DNA of 59,017 nucleotides from an uncultured Acidimicrobiales bacterium (GTDB lineage: Bacteria; Actinomycetota; Acidimicrobiia; Acidimicrobiales; SZUA-35). How positions within the stretch are numbered: the first letter of the stretch is position 1; every line of letters starts with the position of its first letter. A program made the translations under genes and the position numbers. The notes below the pieces were generated by a model. That model did not search any database and was not told the DNA's origin. It was given only the letters and a program-made list of their open reading frames with translations. This document shows, piece after piece, positions 26,533-35,832 of the stretch. The stretch lies in the NCBI GenBank assembly GCA_938029215.1, contig CALHFG010000040.1:1-59017 (forward strand), in the 5' to 3' direction.

Positions 26533-27174
26533 ATGTCGGATCTACTAGAAGGAATCCTGTCCCAGCTCGGGGGCAACGGTTTGTCACAAATCGCCAGTGG
26601 ACTGGGTGTCGATGAAGGCATGGCGTCTTCAGCGGTTGGCCTTGCTCTGCCGGCCATCCTCGGCGGGATGGCCAACAACGCCAAGCAGCCCGAGGGCGCG
26701 CAAAGCCTCGCAACTGCCCTCGACGATCACGATGACAGCATCTTTGGCCAGCTCGGGGACCTCCTCGGCGGCGGAGGAGTCGGCGCTGGCATCCTGGGCC
26801 ACGTCCTAGGCCAGAAGCAGCCTGCGGTTGAACAGAACCTTGCCCAGCAGAGCGGCATGGATCTTGGCATGATTAAGAAGCTGCTGCCGATCCTTGCACC
26901 CCTCGTGATGGGCTACCTCAGCCGTCAGAAGAAGCAGAACAACCTGGGCCCGGCCGACATTGGCTCGATGCTCGGACAACAGCGCCAGCAGGTCGAACAG
27001 AAGTCCCCCGGACTGGGTGGCCTCGCCGCAATTCTCGACGCCGACGGCGACGGGTTCGGCCTCGACGATGTCATCGGTATGGCAACCGGCATGGCCGGAG
27101 GATCCACCGCCGCCGCACCTGCCCAAAGCAAGGGTGGCCTCGGATCGATCTTGGGCAAGCTTTTCGGTCGATAG
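26533..27174 (+). CDS. DUF937 (YidB-like) protein
   Basis: A 213-residue protein rich in Gly, Leu and Gln. The N-terminal MSDLLEGILSQLGG and the GLGVDEGMASSAVGLALPAILGGMANNA segment are typical of DUF937; LLPILAPLVMGYLSRQ forms the second half. The C-terminal part has DADGDGFGLDDVIG, which resembles a Ca-binding EF-hand-like loop, then a Gly/Ala-rich tail. ATG 26533 is preceded by AAGAAAGGG. The function of the family is unknown. Followed after 3 bases by a small membrane protein. Confidence 0.75.
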   Translation: MSDLLEGILSQLGGNGLSQIASGLGVDEGMASSAVGLALPAILGGMANNAKQPEGAQSLATALDDHDDSIFGQLGDLLGGGGVGAGILGHVLGQKQPAVEQNLAQQSGMDLGMIKKLLPILAPLVMGYLSRQKKQNNLGPADIGSMLGQQRQQVEQKSPGLGGLAAILDADGDGFGLDDVIGMATGMAGGSTAAAPAQSKGGLGSILGKLFGR

Positions 27175-27177
27175 TCC

Positions 27178-27585
27178 GTGCTTTCACCCACTCTCGATTC
27201 AGTTCGAGTGTTCCTCCACCTGCTTGCCGCCGGCGTGTGGGTGGGGGGACAAATCGTGGTGGCCGGCGTCGTCCCCGGCCTCCGCAAATCCAGCGGGTCC
27301 GAGGGCACGAAGAGTCTCGCGAATGGTTTTGCTCGGGTTGCCTGGCCCGCCTTCGGCCTCGCCCTTGTTACCGGAATATGGTCACTGCTCGCCCGCGACG
27401 GTCAGTCCTCCACCGCCTACAGCCTCACCTTCGGTGTGAAGTTCCTGCTCTATATCACCGCTGGCGCCGCCGCCATTGCCCACGCTCGAAGCTCGAACCG
27501 TCCCGTCATTGCTGTTACTGGTGCGCTCGGATTGATTTGCAGCCTGATCGTGCTGTTCCTCGGAACACTTCTCACCCACACATAA
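27178..27585 (+). CDS. Small CopD-like membrane protein
   Basis: 135 residues with four predicted membrane helices. The first carries a His (VRVFLHLLAAGVWVGGQIV), the pattern HLxxxxxWxGG seen in CopD/DUF2269-like proteins that can ligate heme or copper. It starts with GTG 3 bases after the DUF937 stop, so it is probably co-translated. The role is unknown; heme or copper binding is a family-based guess. A hairpin follows. Confidence 0.6.
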   Translation: MLSPTLDSVRVFLHLLAAGVWVGGQIVVAGVVPGLRKSSGSEGTKSLANGFARVAWPAFGLALVTGIWSLLARDGQSSTAYSLTFGVKFLLYITAGAAAIAHARSSNRPVIAVTGALGLICSLIVLFLGTLLTHT

Positions 27586-27600
27586 ACGACTCCCTTTGAT

Positions 27601-27630
27601 GTAACGGGCTGCCCGACAGCAGGCTGTTAC
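27601..27630 (+). terminator. Hairpin between the CopD-like gene and otsA
   Basis: GTAAC at 27601-27605 pairs with GTTAC at 27626-27630, and GGCTGC with GCAGGC inside with one mismatch. It lies 15 bases after the stop, no T run. It could be a weak terminator or part of the otsA leader. Confidence 0.45.
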
Positions 27631-27660
27631 CGTCATCACTTCGTCAACAGATAGGTCCTC

Positions 27661-29142
27661 GTGCAGGAACACCCACAGATACAGGAACGAAGAAGCGACC
27701 AAACAGCCGACCTTGTGGTGGTGGCGAATCGCCTGCCGGTCAGACGGGTCCAGGCAGACGAGGACCTAGACGAACAGTGGACCGTTTCACCGGGTGGCCT
27801 CGTCTCGGCCATGGCACCGGTGTTGGCCGACCGTAACCGATTCGCATGGGTGGGCTGGCCAGGAGACGCCGACGGCCCCACCGAGGCGTTCAACCACGAG
27901 GAAATGCGTCTCGTCCCGGTCCATATCTCCGAAGAGGAACACGAACTTCACTACGAAGGCATGTCCAATGGCACCCTGTGGCCGCTCTACCACGACAAGG
28001 TGGAGCCCTCAGAGTTCCACCGACACTGGTTTGATGGTCACCGCCGAGTCAACCAGCGGTTCGCAGATCTCGTATCGGAGAACGCCGCCGAGAACGCCAC
28101 CGTCTGGGTCCACGACTACCAATTGCAGCTAGTTCCCGGCTACCTCCGTGCTCTGCGACCCGACCTCACCATCGGGTTCTTCTTGCACATCCCGTTCCCG
28201 CCTCCCGAGCTCTTTATGCAGATCCCGTGGCGGACCGAACTGACAACGGGCCTACTTGGTGCTGACCTTGTGGGATTCCAAACCCTCGAGGGCGCCAACA
28301 ACTTTGCCCGGCTTGCCCGAACCCTCGATCTGGCCGCCGGCGAAACCAACGAACTGCTCACCCGCAACGGCCGTGACATCCACATCCGAGCGTTCCCCAT
28401 CGGTATCGATGTCGAACGGTACAACGAAGGTGCCAACCGTCCAGAAATCACCGAACGAGCAGCCTTGGTCCGAAAGCGTCTAGGCAACCCAAAAAAGGTG
28501 CTCCTGGGTGTCGACCGGCTCGACTACACCAAAGGGATCGATGTCCGGTTGCGGGCGTTCAAGGAGTTGCTCGCCGAAGAGCGGTTCGGGCCCGGCGAGG
28601 TCATTCTCATTCAGGTAGCTCAACCGTCCCGAGACAACGTGGAGGCCTATGTTGCGCTCAAGGAACGCGTGCAAGGGCTCGTGGGCGAGATCAACGGCGA
28701 CTTCGCCCGGGTCGGGGTACCACCGGTCCACTACATCCATCAGAGCCGAGACTTTGATGAGTTGATGTCGCTCTACCGGAGCGCCGACGTGATGATGGTG
28801 ACCCCGCTTCGTGACGGAATGAACCTGGTGGCGAAGGAATACGTCGCCTCTCGTCATGACGATACGGGCGTTCTCGTGCTGTCGGAGTTTGCCGGTGCTG
28901 CCGACGAGCTGACCGAGGCGTTGATCGTAAATCCCTACGACATCGACGGCGTGAAATCAGCCCTCATGCGGGCCGTGGCAATGCCGGCTGATGAAGCGGC
29001 AGAACGTATGGCAGCGATGCGGGCGAAGGTCGAAGAGAACCATGCCACGCGTTGGGCAGAATCGTTTCTTACCGCATTGCGCGATGTAACTCGACGTACC
29101 CCGTCGGGACCAAGCAAACGGCAGGGTGAAACTACGGGGTGA
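27661..29142 (+). CDS. otsA: Trehalose-6-phosphate synthase (GT20)
   Basis: 493 residues, GTG start. Makes trehalose 6-phosphate from a nucleotide glucose donor and glucose 6-phosphate. Signatures: VVVANRLPV at the N terminus, WVHDYQLQLVPGYLR, FFLHIPFPPPELF, GVDRLDYTKGIDVRL and PLRDGMNLVAKEYVA. No otsB phosphatase is adjacent. The 3' end overlaps the convergent alcohol dehydrogenase by 11 bases. The last about 20 residues are low-complexity and likely disordered. Confidence 0.93.
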   Translation: MQEHPQIQERRSDQTADLVVVANRLPVRRVQADEDLDEQWTVSPGGLVSAMAPVLADRNRFAWVGWPGDADGPTEAFNHEEMRLVPVHISEEEHELHYEGMSNGTLWPLYHDKVEPSEFHRHWFDGHRRVNQRFADLVSENAAENATVWVHDYQLQLVPGYLRALRPDLTIGFFLHIPFPPPELFMQIPWRTELTTGLLGADLVGFQTLEGANNFARLARTLDLAAGETNELLTRNGRDIHIRAFPIGIDVERYNEGANRPEITERAALVRKRLGNPKKVLLGVDRLDYTKGIDVRLRAFKELLAEERFGPGEVILIQVAQPSRDNVEAYVALKERVQGLVGEINGDFARVGVPPVHYIHQSRDFDELMSLYRSADVMMVTPLRDGMNLVAKEYVASRHDDTGVLVLSEFAGAADELTEALIVNPYDIDGVKSALMRAVAMPADEAAERMAAMRAKVEENHATRWAESFLTALRDVTRRTPSGPSKRQGETTG

Positions 29143-30163
29143 TCAACACCTTCGGGGGCCCCACCGTTTTGCGAGCCCCGGTTTCAAAGACCGTCTGCAG
29201 CTGGTCGAGGTCGGCTGAATCTTGTAGAAGCGGACGCACCCGGAGACGGTCCTCTTCCATGAGCGACTGAACCCTGCGAAGGTCATCGACGTTGTACCCC
29301 AGCGATACCCGAAAGTCCGCCTCGCGACTGAGCAGGGCCGTGACCGAAAGATTGTCGATGCGGTCACCCACCCCGACTGCAACGATGACGCCTCCGCTCG
29401 AAACCAACGAGAGTCCTGCGGTGAGTGCCTCGGCAGTATCGACACAGGTAAAGACGATGTCGGCGCCCACACCATTGGTGGTATCGGCGAGCCAGTGGTG
29501 CAGGCTGTCTTCTACCGAGGTGAACGCGGCATCGGCGCCGAGATCACATGCCAGTTCGTTTCGTGCCGCTGAGGTATCGACCGAAACTACGTGGGCGGCT
29601 CCCGCCAACCGGGCAAGCTCGCTGGTGAGAAGACCGACGGTCCCACTGCCAACGACCACCACGACGTCACCAAATCGAAGTCCGCTACGAGCAATGGCGT
29701 GGGCCGCGACAGCAGCGGGTTCGATAAGCGCTGCATCTCGGGATGAGATGGCGTCGAACACCGGCACGACTCGACGGGCATCGGCGACGGTGTGAGTTGC
29801 AAATCCCCCGTGGGTGGCGCTGAGTGGATCGAGGCCAACGATTTGTTCAAGCACCGTCCGACAGTTCTGCGTGCGCCCCACACAGCACGGCGCGCAGATA
29901 CCGCAGGAGGAAGACACCCCGGCTACCACCCGTTGCCCCTCGAAGCGGTCGACGACCCCGGCACCGACGGCCACCACCTTGCCGGTCCATTCGTGCCCAA
30001 ACCACGCGGGGGTTGCCACCGCACCCATCTCCCATGCTCGACGGTCCGAACCCCCGACGCCACACGATGCGATCTCAACCACGACCTGCCCCGCTTCCGG
30101 AGTGGGGTCTGGAGCGGAAACAATCTCGACGAGTCGAGGTTCGGTGAGCTGAGCGAAGCGCAT
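29132..30163 (-). CDS. Zinc-dependent medium-chain alcohol dehydrogenase
   Basis: 343 residues from ATG 30163, 5 bases after the aroA stop. Catalytic zinc: Cys34 in ASCGVGGSDR and His57/Glu58 in GHEWTG. Structural zinc: the CGICAPCCVGRTQNC cluster. Rossmann loop: VVVVGSGTVGLLTSE. It oxidises an alcohol or polyol with NAD(P); the substrate is unknown. Co-directional with aroA, so probably the tail gene of that transcript. It overlaps the end of otsA on the other strand. Confidence 0.88.
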   Translation of the reverse strand: MRFAQLTEPRLVEIVSAPDPTPEAGQVVVEIASCGVGGSDRRAWEMGAVATPAWFGHEWTGKVVAVGAGVVDRFEGQRVVAGVSSSCGICAPCCVGRTQNCRTVLEQIVGLDPLSATHGGFATHTVADARRVVPVFDAISSRDAALIEPAAVAAHAIARSGLRFGDVVVVVGSGTVGLLTSELARLAGAAHVVSVDTSAARNELACDLGADAAFTSVEDSLHHWLADTTNGVGADIVFTCVDTAEALTAGLSLVSSGGVIVAVGVGDRIDNLSVTALLSREADFRVSLGYNVDDLRRVQSLMEEDRLRVRPLLQDSADLDQLQTVFETGARKTVGPPKVLITP

Positions 30164-30168
30164 GACGA

Positions 30169-31440
30169 TCAGTGAATCGGTTCTGGGCGGAGGGTGTCCA
30201 GTACGTCGAAGAAATCGGGGAAGGTTTTGCCCACACACTCAGGATCGCGAATTTGGATGCCAGGGTGCACGAGGCCCAGCAATGCGAAGCTCATCGCCAT
30301 TCGATGATCTTCATATGTTGTCACCGCTCCTGGCCGCGGCCGACCGGGATAGATGATCATGCCGTCGGCAGTCTCCGCGGCACGCACCCCTCGGCGGGAG
30401 AGCTCGGTGACAACGGCTCCGATTCTGTCGGTCTCCTTCTTGCGAATGAAGCCGATGCCGGTGATCTCGGTAGGTGAGTCGGCGAACGTTGCAACGACGG
30501 CGAGCGTCTGGGCGGTGTCGGAGATGTTGCGCATATCCACCTCGACTCCTCGCAGGGAACCTGTGCCTCGAACCTCGGTCGAGGTAGCGGTCATGGTGAC
30601 GGCCGCACCCATCTGTTCAAGAACCTTGACAAATTCCAGATCGCCCTGGGTCGTGTCTGTTCCCAGCCCATTGATCTTCACCCGCCCTCCGGTGATGGCG
30701 GCGGCAGCAAAGAAGTACGAGGCCGCCGAAGCATCGGGTTCGATGCAGATGGTGGTGGGTTTGTAGTCGGCAGGAGCGACTCGAAACTCCCGGTACTCGG
30801 GGTGGGCGTCAACCTCGACGCCAAAGGCCGCCATGGTCTGAATCGTCAGGTCGACATAGGGTTTGGAGACCAGCTCGCTGGCAATGCGCATATAGATGCC
30901 CTCGGCGGTGCGAGGTGCAGCCATCAGCAAGCCCGAAAGATATTGGCTCGAGGTCGATCCCTGAACGACGACGGCCCCACCGGTCAACCCTCCGCCTTGC
31001 ACGGTGAGCGGCAGCGATTCGCCATCGATGTCGGCGCCGAGTGCCCGAAGCTTGTGCACGAGCTCGGCGATCGGACGATTCCTGAGCTGGTTTGCGCCGT
31101 CCATCCGATACGGGCCGGGGCCGAGACAGAGTGCAGGCAACAGGAACCGGCTTGTGGTACCCGACATCCGCACGTCGAGGTCGGCTGGGCCGGCCGGAAT
31201 TTCGCCGGTGGCGTTGGTCACGGTGATGGTTCGACCTGCCGGGTCGGCCCATACCGAAAGACCCAAACTAAGCAGCGATCCCACCATTGCAATGGTGTCG
31301 TCGGCGAAGAGTGCTCCCTCGAGACCCGACGTACCCGACGCGAGCGCGGCACAAATAAGCGCTCGGTTGGTGTGGCTCTTTGACCCCGGCACCATCACGG
31401 TGGTGTCTGGCGGGCGCAGCAGCGGAGCGATCGTTCGCAA
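30169..31440 (-). CDS. aroA: 3-phosphoshikimate 1-carboxyvinyltransferase (EPSP synthase)
   Basis: 423 residues. Joins shikimate 3-phosphate and PEP in aromatic amino acid synthesis. Motifs: VPGSKSHTNRALICAAL (N-terminal PEP/phosphate site), VRMSGTTSRFLLPAL, LRNRPIAELV, GSTSSQYLSGLL, and YEDHRMAMSFALL near the C terminus. The start is TTG at 31440 with AAGGA upstream; no better in-frame start is near, so translation may be modest. Confidence 0.93.
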   Translation of the reverse strand: MRTIAPLLRPPDTTVMVPGSKSHTNRALICAALASGTSGLEGALFADDTIAMVGSLLSLGLSVWADPAGRTITVTNATGEIPAGPADLDVRMSGTTSRFLLPALCLGPGPYRMDGANQLRNRPIAELVHKLRALGADIDGESLPLTVQGGGLTGGAVVVQGSTSSQYLSGLLMAAPRTAEGIYMRIASELVSKPYVDLTIQTMAAFGVEVDAHPEYREFRVAPADYKPTTICIEPDASAASYFFAAAAITGGRVKINGLGTDTTQGDLEFVKVLEQMGAAVTMTATSTEVRGTGSLRGVEVDMRNISDTAQTLAVVATFADSPTEITGIGFIRKKETDRIGAVVTELSRRGVRAAETADGMIIYPGRPRPGAVTTYEDHRMAMSFALLGLVHPGIQIRDPECVGKTFPDFFDVLDTLRPEPIH

Positions 31441-31493
31441 CGTAGTAGTAGTCCTTGTAAGTCTGTCTGGGGCGTCAGTCTACAAGCGACGAG

Positions 31494-31799
31494 CTACCGC
31501 TCAGTGAGGCGCAGATGATCCCCGAGCGCAAGACGGGCCGTCCTCAATGCCCTCTTCGCTTCGGTCAAGATTTCTTCCTTGTGGGCAAGCTCAGCGGTGA
31601 GCTGTGCGACCTTGGCCTCGGCCGCCTCGGCACGGGCCAAGGCGTCGACGAGTTCAATATCGATCTCGGCAGCAGGATGCTCGTTGTCCGCGGCGGGAGC
31701 GCTGCGATCCAACCACGATGAACCGCCCACGTTTGCTGCGGTCTTGCGGGCCCTACCGATGAGACGCCCGAGCTTGTCGCCCGCCGCCTCTGTTGCCAT
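31494..31799 (-). CDS. Small coiled-coil protein coupled to the ABC ATPase
   Basis: 101 residues, unknown family. Residues about 50-95 form a heptad-rich, Ala/Glu/Leu coiled coil; the N terminus is basic, with KLGRLIGRARKT. It starts inside the stop of the ABC ATPase (ATGA at 31799) and so is translated with it. It could be a partner or localisation factor for that ATPase, which has no permease genes beside it. Not recognised beyond this. Confidence 0.6.
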   Translation of the reverse strand: MATEAAGDKLGRLIGRARKTAANVGGSSWLDRSAPAADNEHPAAEIDIELVDALARAEAAEAKVAQLTAELAHKEEILTEAKRALRTARLALGDHLRLTER

Positions 31800-32992
31800 C
31801 AGCCGCGAATTGCGTCGCCGGTCGCAGGATCAAAGAAGTGCATGCGGGATGCATCGATCGCGATCGTGAGCGGCGAGCCCATGCGAGCTCGGGAGCGAGG
31901 GCTGAAGCGACCGACGTAGATGGTGCGGCCCTGGTCGTCCTTGGTTTGTTCGATGGCATCTTCACCTTCGAACTCGGCATCCATGATCGAGAAGGGCTCT
32001 GCATCGAGGGGGAAATGCACGATGATCTCTGACCCGAGTGCTTCGATGAGTGTCGTCTCGGTGTTGAGCTTGAACTCGTCCGGGACCGCCTCGGTGGCCA
32101 GCTCTGCGTCAGACAGATCCTCGGGCCGAATTCCGATCACGATTTCTTTACCCGCATAGCCGGCGAGCGAAGGATGCGCCGCGACAAGAGCCTTGTCGAC
32201 GCCGACCGACTGGGAGCCGAACTTGACGGTAAGATCGTCGCCCGACCCAGACAGCGTCGCCTTCATGAGGTTCATCGATGGTGAACCAATAAAGCCGGCG
32301 ACGAAAACGTTTCCTGGCTTGTCGTACAGGTTTTGGGGCGTGTCGACCTGCTGCAGGAACCCACGCTTGAGAACCGCCACGCGGTCACCCATGGTCATAG
32401 CCTCAACCTGATCGTGGGTGACGTAGATGGTGGTGACGCCGAGATCACGCTGCAGGCCGGCAATCTCTGCCCGCATCTGGACACGCAGCTTGGCATCGAG
32501 GTTGGAGAGAGGCTCGTCCATAAGGAACGCCTTTGGCTGACGAACAATGGCTCGTCCCATGGCGACCCGCTGTCGCTGGCCACCGGATAGCTGGCCGGGC
32601 TTGCGGTCGAGGTTCTCGGTGAGGTCGAGGATGGCGGCCGCCTTGCGAACCCGCTCCTCGATTTCCTGCTTGGGCACCTTGGCCAGTTTCAGAGCAAAGC
32701 CGATGTTGTCGGCGACCGACATATGGGGATAGAGGGCGTAGTTCTGGAAGACCATGGCGATGTCACGGTCTTTGGGGTGCACGTCGTTGACCACCCGGTC
32801 ACCGATGTAAAGCTCGCCTCCACTGATGTCTTCAAGGCCAGCGACCATGCGCAACGCAGTGGACTTGCCACAGCCGGACGGACCGACCAGCACCAGGAAC
32901 TCGCCATCGGCAATATCGATGTTGAGGTCAGTGATTGCGTGATACCCGTTGGGATACACCTTGTTGACGTCTTTCAGAACGACCTGAGCCAT
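31799..32992 (-). CDS. ugpC: ABC transporter ATP-binding protein, UgpC/MsmK/SugC type
   Basis: 397 residues: the nucleotide-binding domain plus the C-terminal OB-like regulatory domain of sugar importers. Walker A is GPSGCGKST, the signature [14 protein letters not shown], Walker [14 protein letters not shown], the switch [15 protein letters not shown]. It is followed only by a small coiled-coil gene, with no permease or binding protein. Such orphan ATPases commonly energise several carbohydrate importers (MsiK-like, established in Streptomyces). ATG 32992 follows GGGGAAAGAGAG. Confidence 0.88.
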   Translation of the reverse strand: MAQVVLKDVNKVYPNGYHAITDLNIDIADGEFLVLVGPSGCGKSTALRMVAGLEDISGGELYIGDRVVNDVHPKDRDIAMVFQNYALYPHMSVADNIGFALKLAKVPKQEIEERVRKAAAILDLTENLDRKPGQLSGGQRQRVAMGRAIVRQPKAFLMDEPLSNLDAKLRVQMRAEIAGLQRDLGVTTIYVTHDQVEAMTMGDRVAVLKRGFLQQVDTPQNLYDKPGNVFVAGFIGSPSMNLMKATLSGSGDDLTVKFGSQSVGVDKALVAAHPSLAGYAGKEIVIGIRPEDLSDAELATEAVPDEFKLNTETTLIEALGSEIIVHFPLDAEPFSIMDAEFEGEDAIEQTKDDQGRTIYVGRFSPRSRARMGSPLTIAIDASRMHFFDPATGDAIRG

Positions 32993-33118
32993 GGTTCTCT
33001 CTTTCCCCTTTTGATTGAACGCTACGCAAAGACTAGCACCGGAGCCAATAACCACCCCAAGCCGACCCAACCATCACCGTATGGGGTGTTTCACCTCTGA
33101 GAGCGTTCGCACCATACG

Positions 33119-35131
33119 ATGTACCCTGACGGGTTGAGAGGCGACGTGGGACGGGAGATCGCAGGCGTGGAGCGCGACAGCAATACATCGGGTGGAAAAG
33201 AGATCGAGCTCAGCGACTTTGAGGCGATCGCGCCATGGTTCGGCTTCCCGCGCTCGAACGCATCCGCCGCTCCAGTAGATGGGACCCCCCGTGATCGGGG
33301 GCCAGTAACGGTACAGACCGTGCCCGAAGGCCGGTGGTCCAATGACCATGTTGAACGCCTTCTGAACAGCACTCCGACCGACGAACGCGACACCAGCGGT
33401 CTCGTGCCCGTCATTTCGATTACCGAAGACCCTGAAGGAAATCGGCAGGTGACGTCGCTCCGCACCGACGCACCGCGGTTCCAGGAACGGCTCGATTTCC
33501 GCACGCCGCCCCCATGGAATGAGGGTGCCGGTGTGGCCTTGGCCGCCTCCAATGCGGTCCAAAAGGCACACTCGCTCGGGTTGCGCCATGGTGCCCTTCA
33601 GCCCAACGACATCATCGTTGCCGGCTCCGAGCTCGCAGTAGCGGGGATGGGTCTCAGCCTCAGCGGCACACCCGAAGAGGGTCTTGCCATGGCTCCCGAG
33701 GTTGCCCGCAGCGGCGTTCCCACCGTGCCCGGCGACGTCTATAGCCTGGGTCTACTACTACAAGCCGGAACCGCCGACGATCCCAATACGCCGGAAGAGA
33801 TCAAGCAGGTCATCGCCGACGCGACCACCGAGGACGTAGGCGACCGCATTCCAAGCGCATTGGCGTTCTCGGAGCGGCTCTCCGAAGCCGGCGGTGCCTC
33901 AATGCGGGCCTACACCCCGATGAGTTTTGCCAACTCTCCCCTCGTGAACGGCGGTGGCATGGCCGCCGCGGTCGAAGCGCCCGTCGCCGCAGCTGCAACC
34001 CAGGCGGCTCCCGCTACAGCTGCGACCGCTACTGCTGCGGAGTCTGCAAACTCGACAGGAAAGATCCTGCCGTGGATCGTTGGTGCTGGACTTGCCGGCG
34101 TTGTTGGTTTCGGGCTTTGGGCCGCGGCAACCGGGAGCAATTCGGCCACCACTGCTCCCACCACTGCTCCCACCACAGTTTCGACTACCACAGCCTCAAC
34201 TACCACAGAAGCCCCGTCGACCACTGCGACGCCCACCACAGAGACGCCAACCACAGAGACGCCAACCACCAGCGACGGTTCCACGGCGACAACAGTCCCG
34301 GCCACCACGTCAACCACGACAGCTACAACAACTACGACACTGCCCCGACCCCCGGCCGTCGATGCAACACCTATTGAAGATGCCGGACTGGAGCTTCTCC
34401 ATGGGTTGGAACAGCCTCCGGTCGATGCCTACCTCGACGGCGAGCTACTCGTTGCGGGCTTCGAGCCCGGCGAGATCGCCGGCCCGCTCGCTCTGGATGG
34501 CGGCGACTACGACCTTCAACTGTTCGCTGCTACCGACAATCCTCCGGCTACCGCCCTCGACCGCGACGATGATCCGATCGCAACTGAGACGGTGAATCTG
34601 TCCGGTTCCCCCGAGACCGTCGTCGTCGGATCCGACGGCGCCGATGGCGTGCAATTGTCCACCTTCGTTGACGATCTCTCCGAAGTTGGCGCGGGTGAGG
34701 GCCGAATCTCACTTCGAAACCCAACCGACTCAACCATTCTGGTGAGCCTCGATCCCCAACCCTTTATGGAAGGCCAGGCGATCGAACGCCAAGCGGTGTC
34801 CCCCGGAGCGGTGTTCGCTCGAGATCTCCCGGCCGGGGACTATCGGGTCTTCGTTACTCAAGAGAACGGTGAGGAACTCTTGAGCACCGTCGTTTCCAAT
34901 ACCGAGGGCGAGGTCACCGCGGGCACGTTCCTCGCCGACGGCTCGACCCGACTGGTGTTTCAGCGCACGGGCGGACTCGGAACGCCACCGGCCGGCATCC
35001 CAACGGGAACCAGCGGACTCTTGCCTGGTTCCAACGACCCAGTGCAAGGTCTGCTCATCGCAGCGGCTGGCTCGCTGGGACTGTTCGCCCTCATCGGCCG
35101 GGAACGCTTCCGTCGCTCAGAGGTTCGCTGA
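33119..35131 (+). CDS. Transmembrane pseudokinase with extracellular DUF4397-like region and C-terminal anchor
   Basis: 670 residues. The cytoplasmic part keeps the shape of a Ser/Thr kinase C-lobe: HGALQPND (157-164) stands where HRDIKPEN should be, APEVA at 192-196, and GDVYSLG at 205-211. The catalytic Asp, the DFG motif and an evident Gly loop and Lys are missing, so it is a pseudokinase. A membrane helix (about 317-337) and a Thr-rich linker (about 343-408) follow. Then comes a DUF4397-like segment (VDAYLDGELLVAGFEPG) and more beta-rich sequence. The C terminus reads LLPGSNDP, a hydrophobic helix, then RERFRR, which resembles a sortase sorting signal. A sortase gene follows. GTG 33167, with GGGAG upstream, is an alternative start. 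Confidence 0.7.
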   Translation: MYPDGLRGDVGREIAGVERDSNTSGGKEIELSDFEAIAPWFGFPRSNASAAPVDGTPRDRGPVTVQTVPEGRWSNDHVERLLNSTPTDERDTSGLVPVISITEDPEGNRQVTSLRTDAPRFQERLDFRTPPPWNEGAGVALAASNAVQKAHSLGLRHGALQPNDIIVAGSELAVAGMGLSLSGTPEEGLAMAPEVARSGVPTVPGDVYSLGLLLQAGTADDPNTPEEIKQVIADATTEDVGDRIPSALAFSERLSEAGGASMRAYTPMSFANSPLVNGGGMAAAVEAPVAAAATQAAPATAATATAAESANSTGKILPWIVGAGLAGVVGFGLWAAATGSNSATTAPTTAPTTVSTTTASTTTEAPSTTATPTTETPTTETPTTSDGSTATTVPATTSTTTATTTTTLPRPPAVDATPIEDAGLELLHGLEQPPVDAYLDGELLVAGFEPGEIAGPLALDGGDYDLQLFAATDNPPATALDRDDDPIATETVNLSGSPETVVVGSDGADGVQLSTFVDDLSEVGAGEGRISLRNPTDSTILVSLDPQPFMEGQAIERQAVSPGAVFARDLPAGDYRVFVTQENGEELLSTVVSNTEGEVTAGTFLADGSTRLVFQRTGGLGTPPAGIPTGTSGLLPGSNDPVQGLLIAAAGSLGLFALIGRERFRRSEVR

Positions 35132-35132
35132 G

Positions 35133-35819
35133 TTGCCAGAGCAACTGACGTTTCGCCACTTCGGGGCGGCGTATGCGATGGCGATTGCATTGCTCATCCT
35201 CCTTCCGGCCGCCACCGTCGAAGGTGGTCCGCTTCAGGTAGACGTTCGGTCCGGCGTGACCGCCGAGTCAATGGACCTGGCATTCGAAGACCAAACCGGA
35301 GATCACATAGCTCCACCGACCACGCCGACGACAATTCCAAGCCGTCCGGCCGCCTCACCGGTAGTTGCTCCGGCTCGCGATAGCGCCCCGCTACGGGTCT
35401 CGATCCCTCGGATCGGGATCGACGGCCCAATCATCCCAGTGGGAATTGCGGCCGATCGGCAACTGGACGTTCCCTTTGCTCAAACGGCTGGCTGGTACGA
35501 GCACTCGTCGTTGCCGACCGAACGGGGTGCGTCGGTGGTGGCAGCCCACGTAGATTTTGACGGTCAGCCAGGATTGTTCTTCAACCTCCGTCTGGCGGCG
35601 GTGGGGGATGTGATTCACCTCGAGAACCCCGATGGCACAACGCTGTCCTATGAGGTCAGCAGCGTTGTTCTGTACGACAAGACCGATCTTCCCAGCGAGG
35701 ATCTCTTCCGGGCATCCGGCGACCATGCACTGCACCTGGTGACCTGCGGCGGAACGTTCGACCGCTTCGAACGCAGCTATCGGGGCAACCAGGTCATAAC
35801 GGCCCTACCGGTGTCCTAG
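35133..35819 (+). CDS. Class E/F-type sortase
   Basis: 228 residues: one N-terminal membrane helix, a Pro/Thr linker, then the sortase barrel (SIPRIGIDGPIIPVGI). Catalytic His139 is in VVAAHVDFDG, Cys205 in HLVTCGGTFDR, and the Arg within residues 211-217. It cleaves a sorting motif and attaches or processes surface proteins. It begins with TTG one base after the pseudokinase stop, so the two are a translational unit and the pseudokinase C terminus is the obvious substrate candidate. It ends 13 bases before the convergent nagZ. Confidence 0.85.
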   Translation: MPEQLTFRHFGAAYAMAIALLILLPAATVEGGPLQVDVRSGVTAESMDLAFEDQTGDHIAPPTTPTTIPSRPAASPVVAPARDSAPLRVSIPRIGIDGPIIPVGIAADRQLDVPFAQTAGWYEHSSLPTERGASVVAAHVDFDGQPGLFFNLRLAAVGDVIHLENPDGTTLSYEVSSVVLYDKTDLPSEDLFRASGDHALHLVTCGGTFDRFERSYRGNQVITALPVS

Positions 35820-35832
35820 GCCAGGACCGCAC

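Noticed and set aside
34140..34340. ACC/ACT-rich tandem-looking DNA as a repeat array or CRISPR-like element
   Set aside because: It encodes a Thr-rich linker in frame. Similar stretches occur in the kinase (40930-41030) and nagZ (36890-37030). No spacer-repeat structure.
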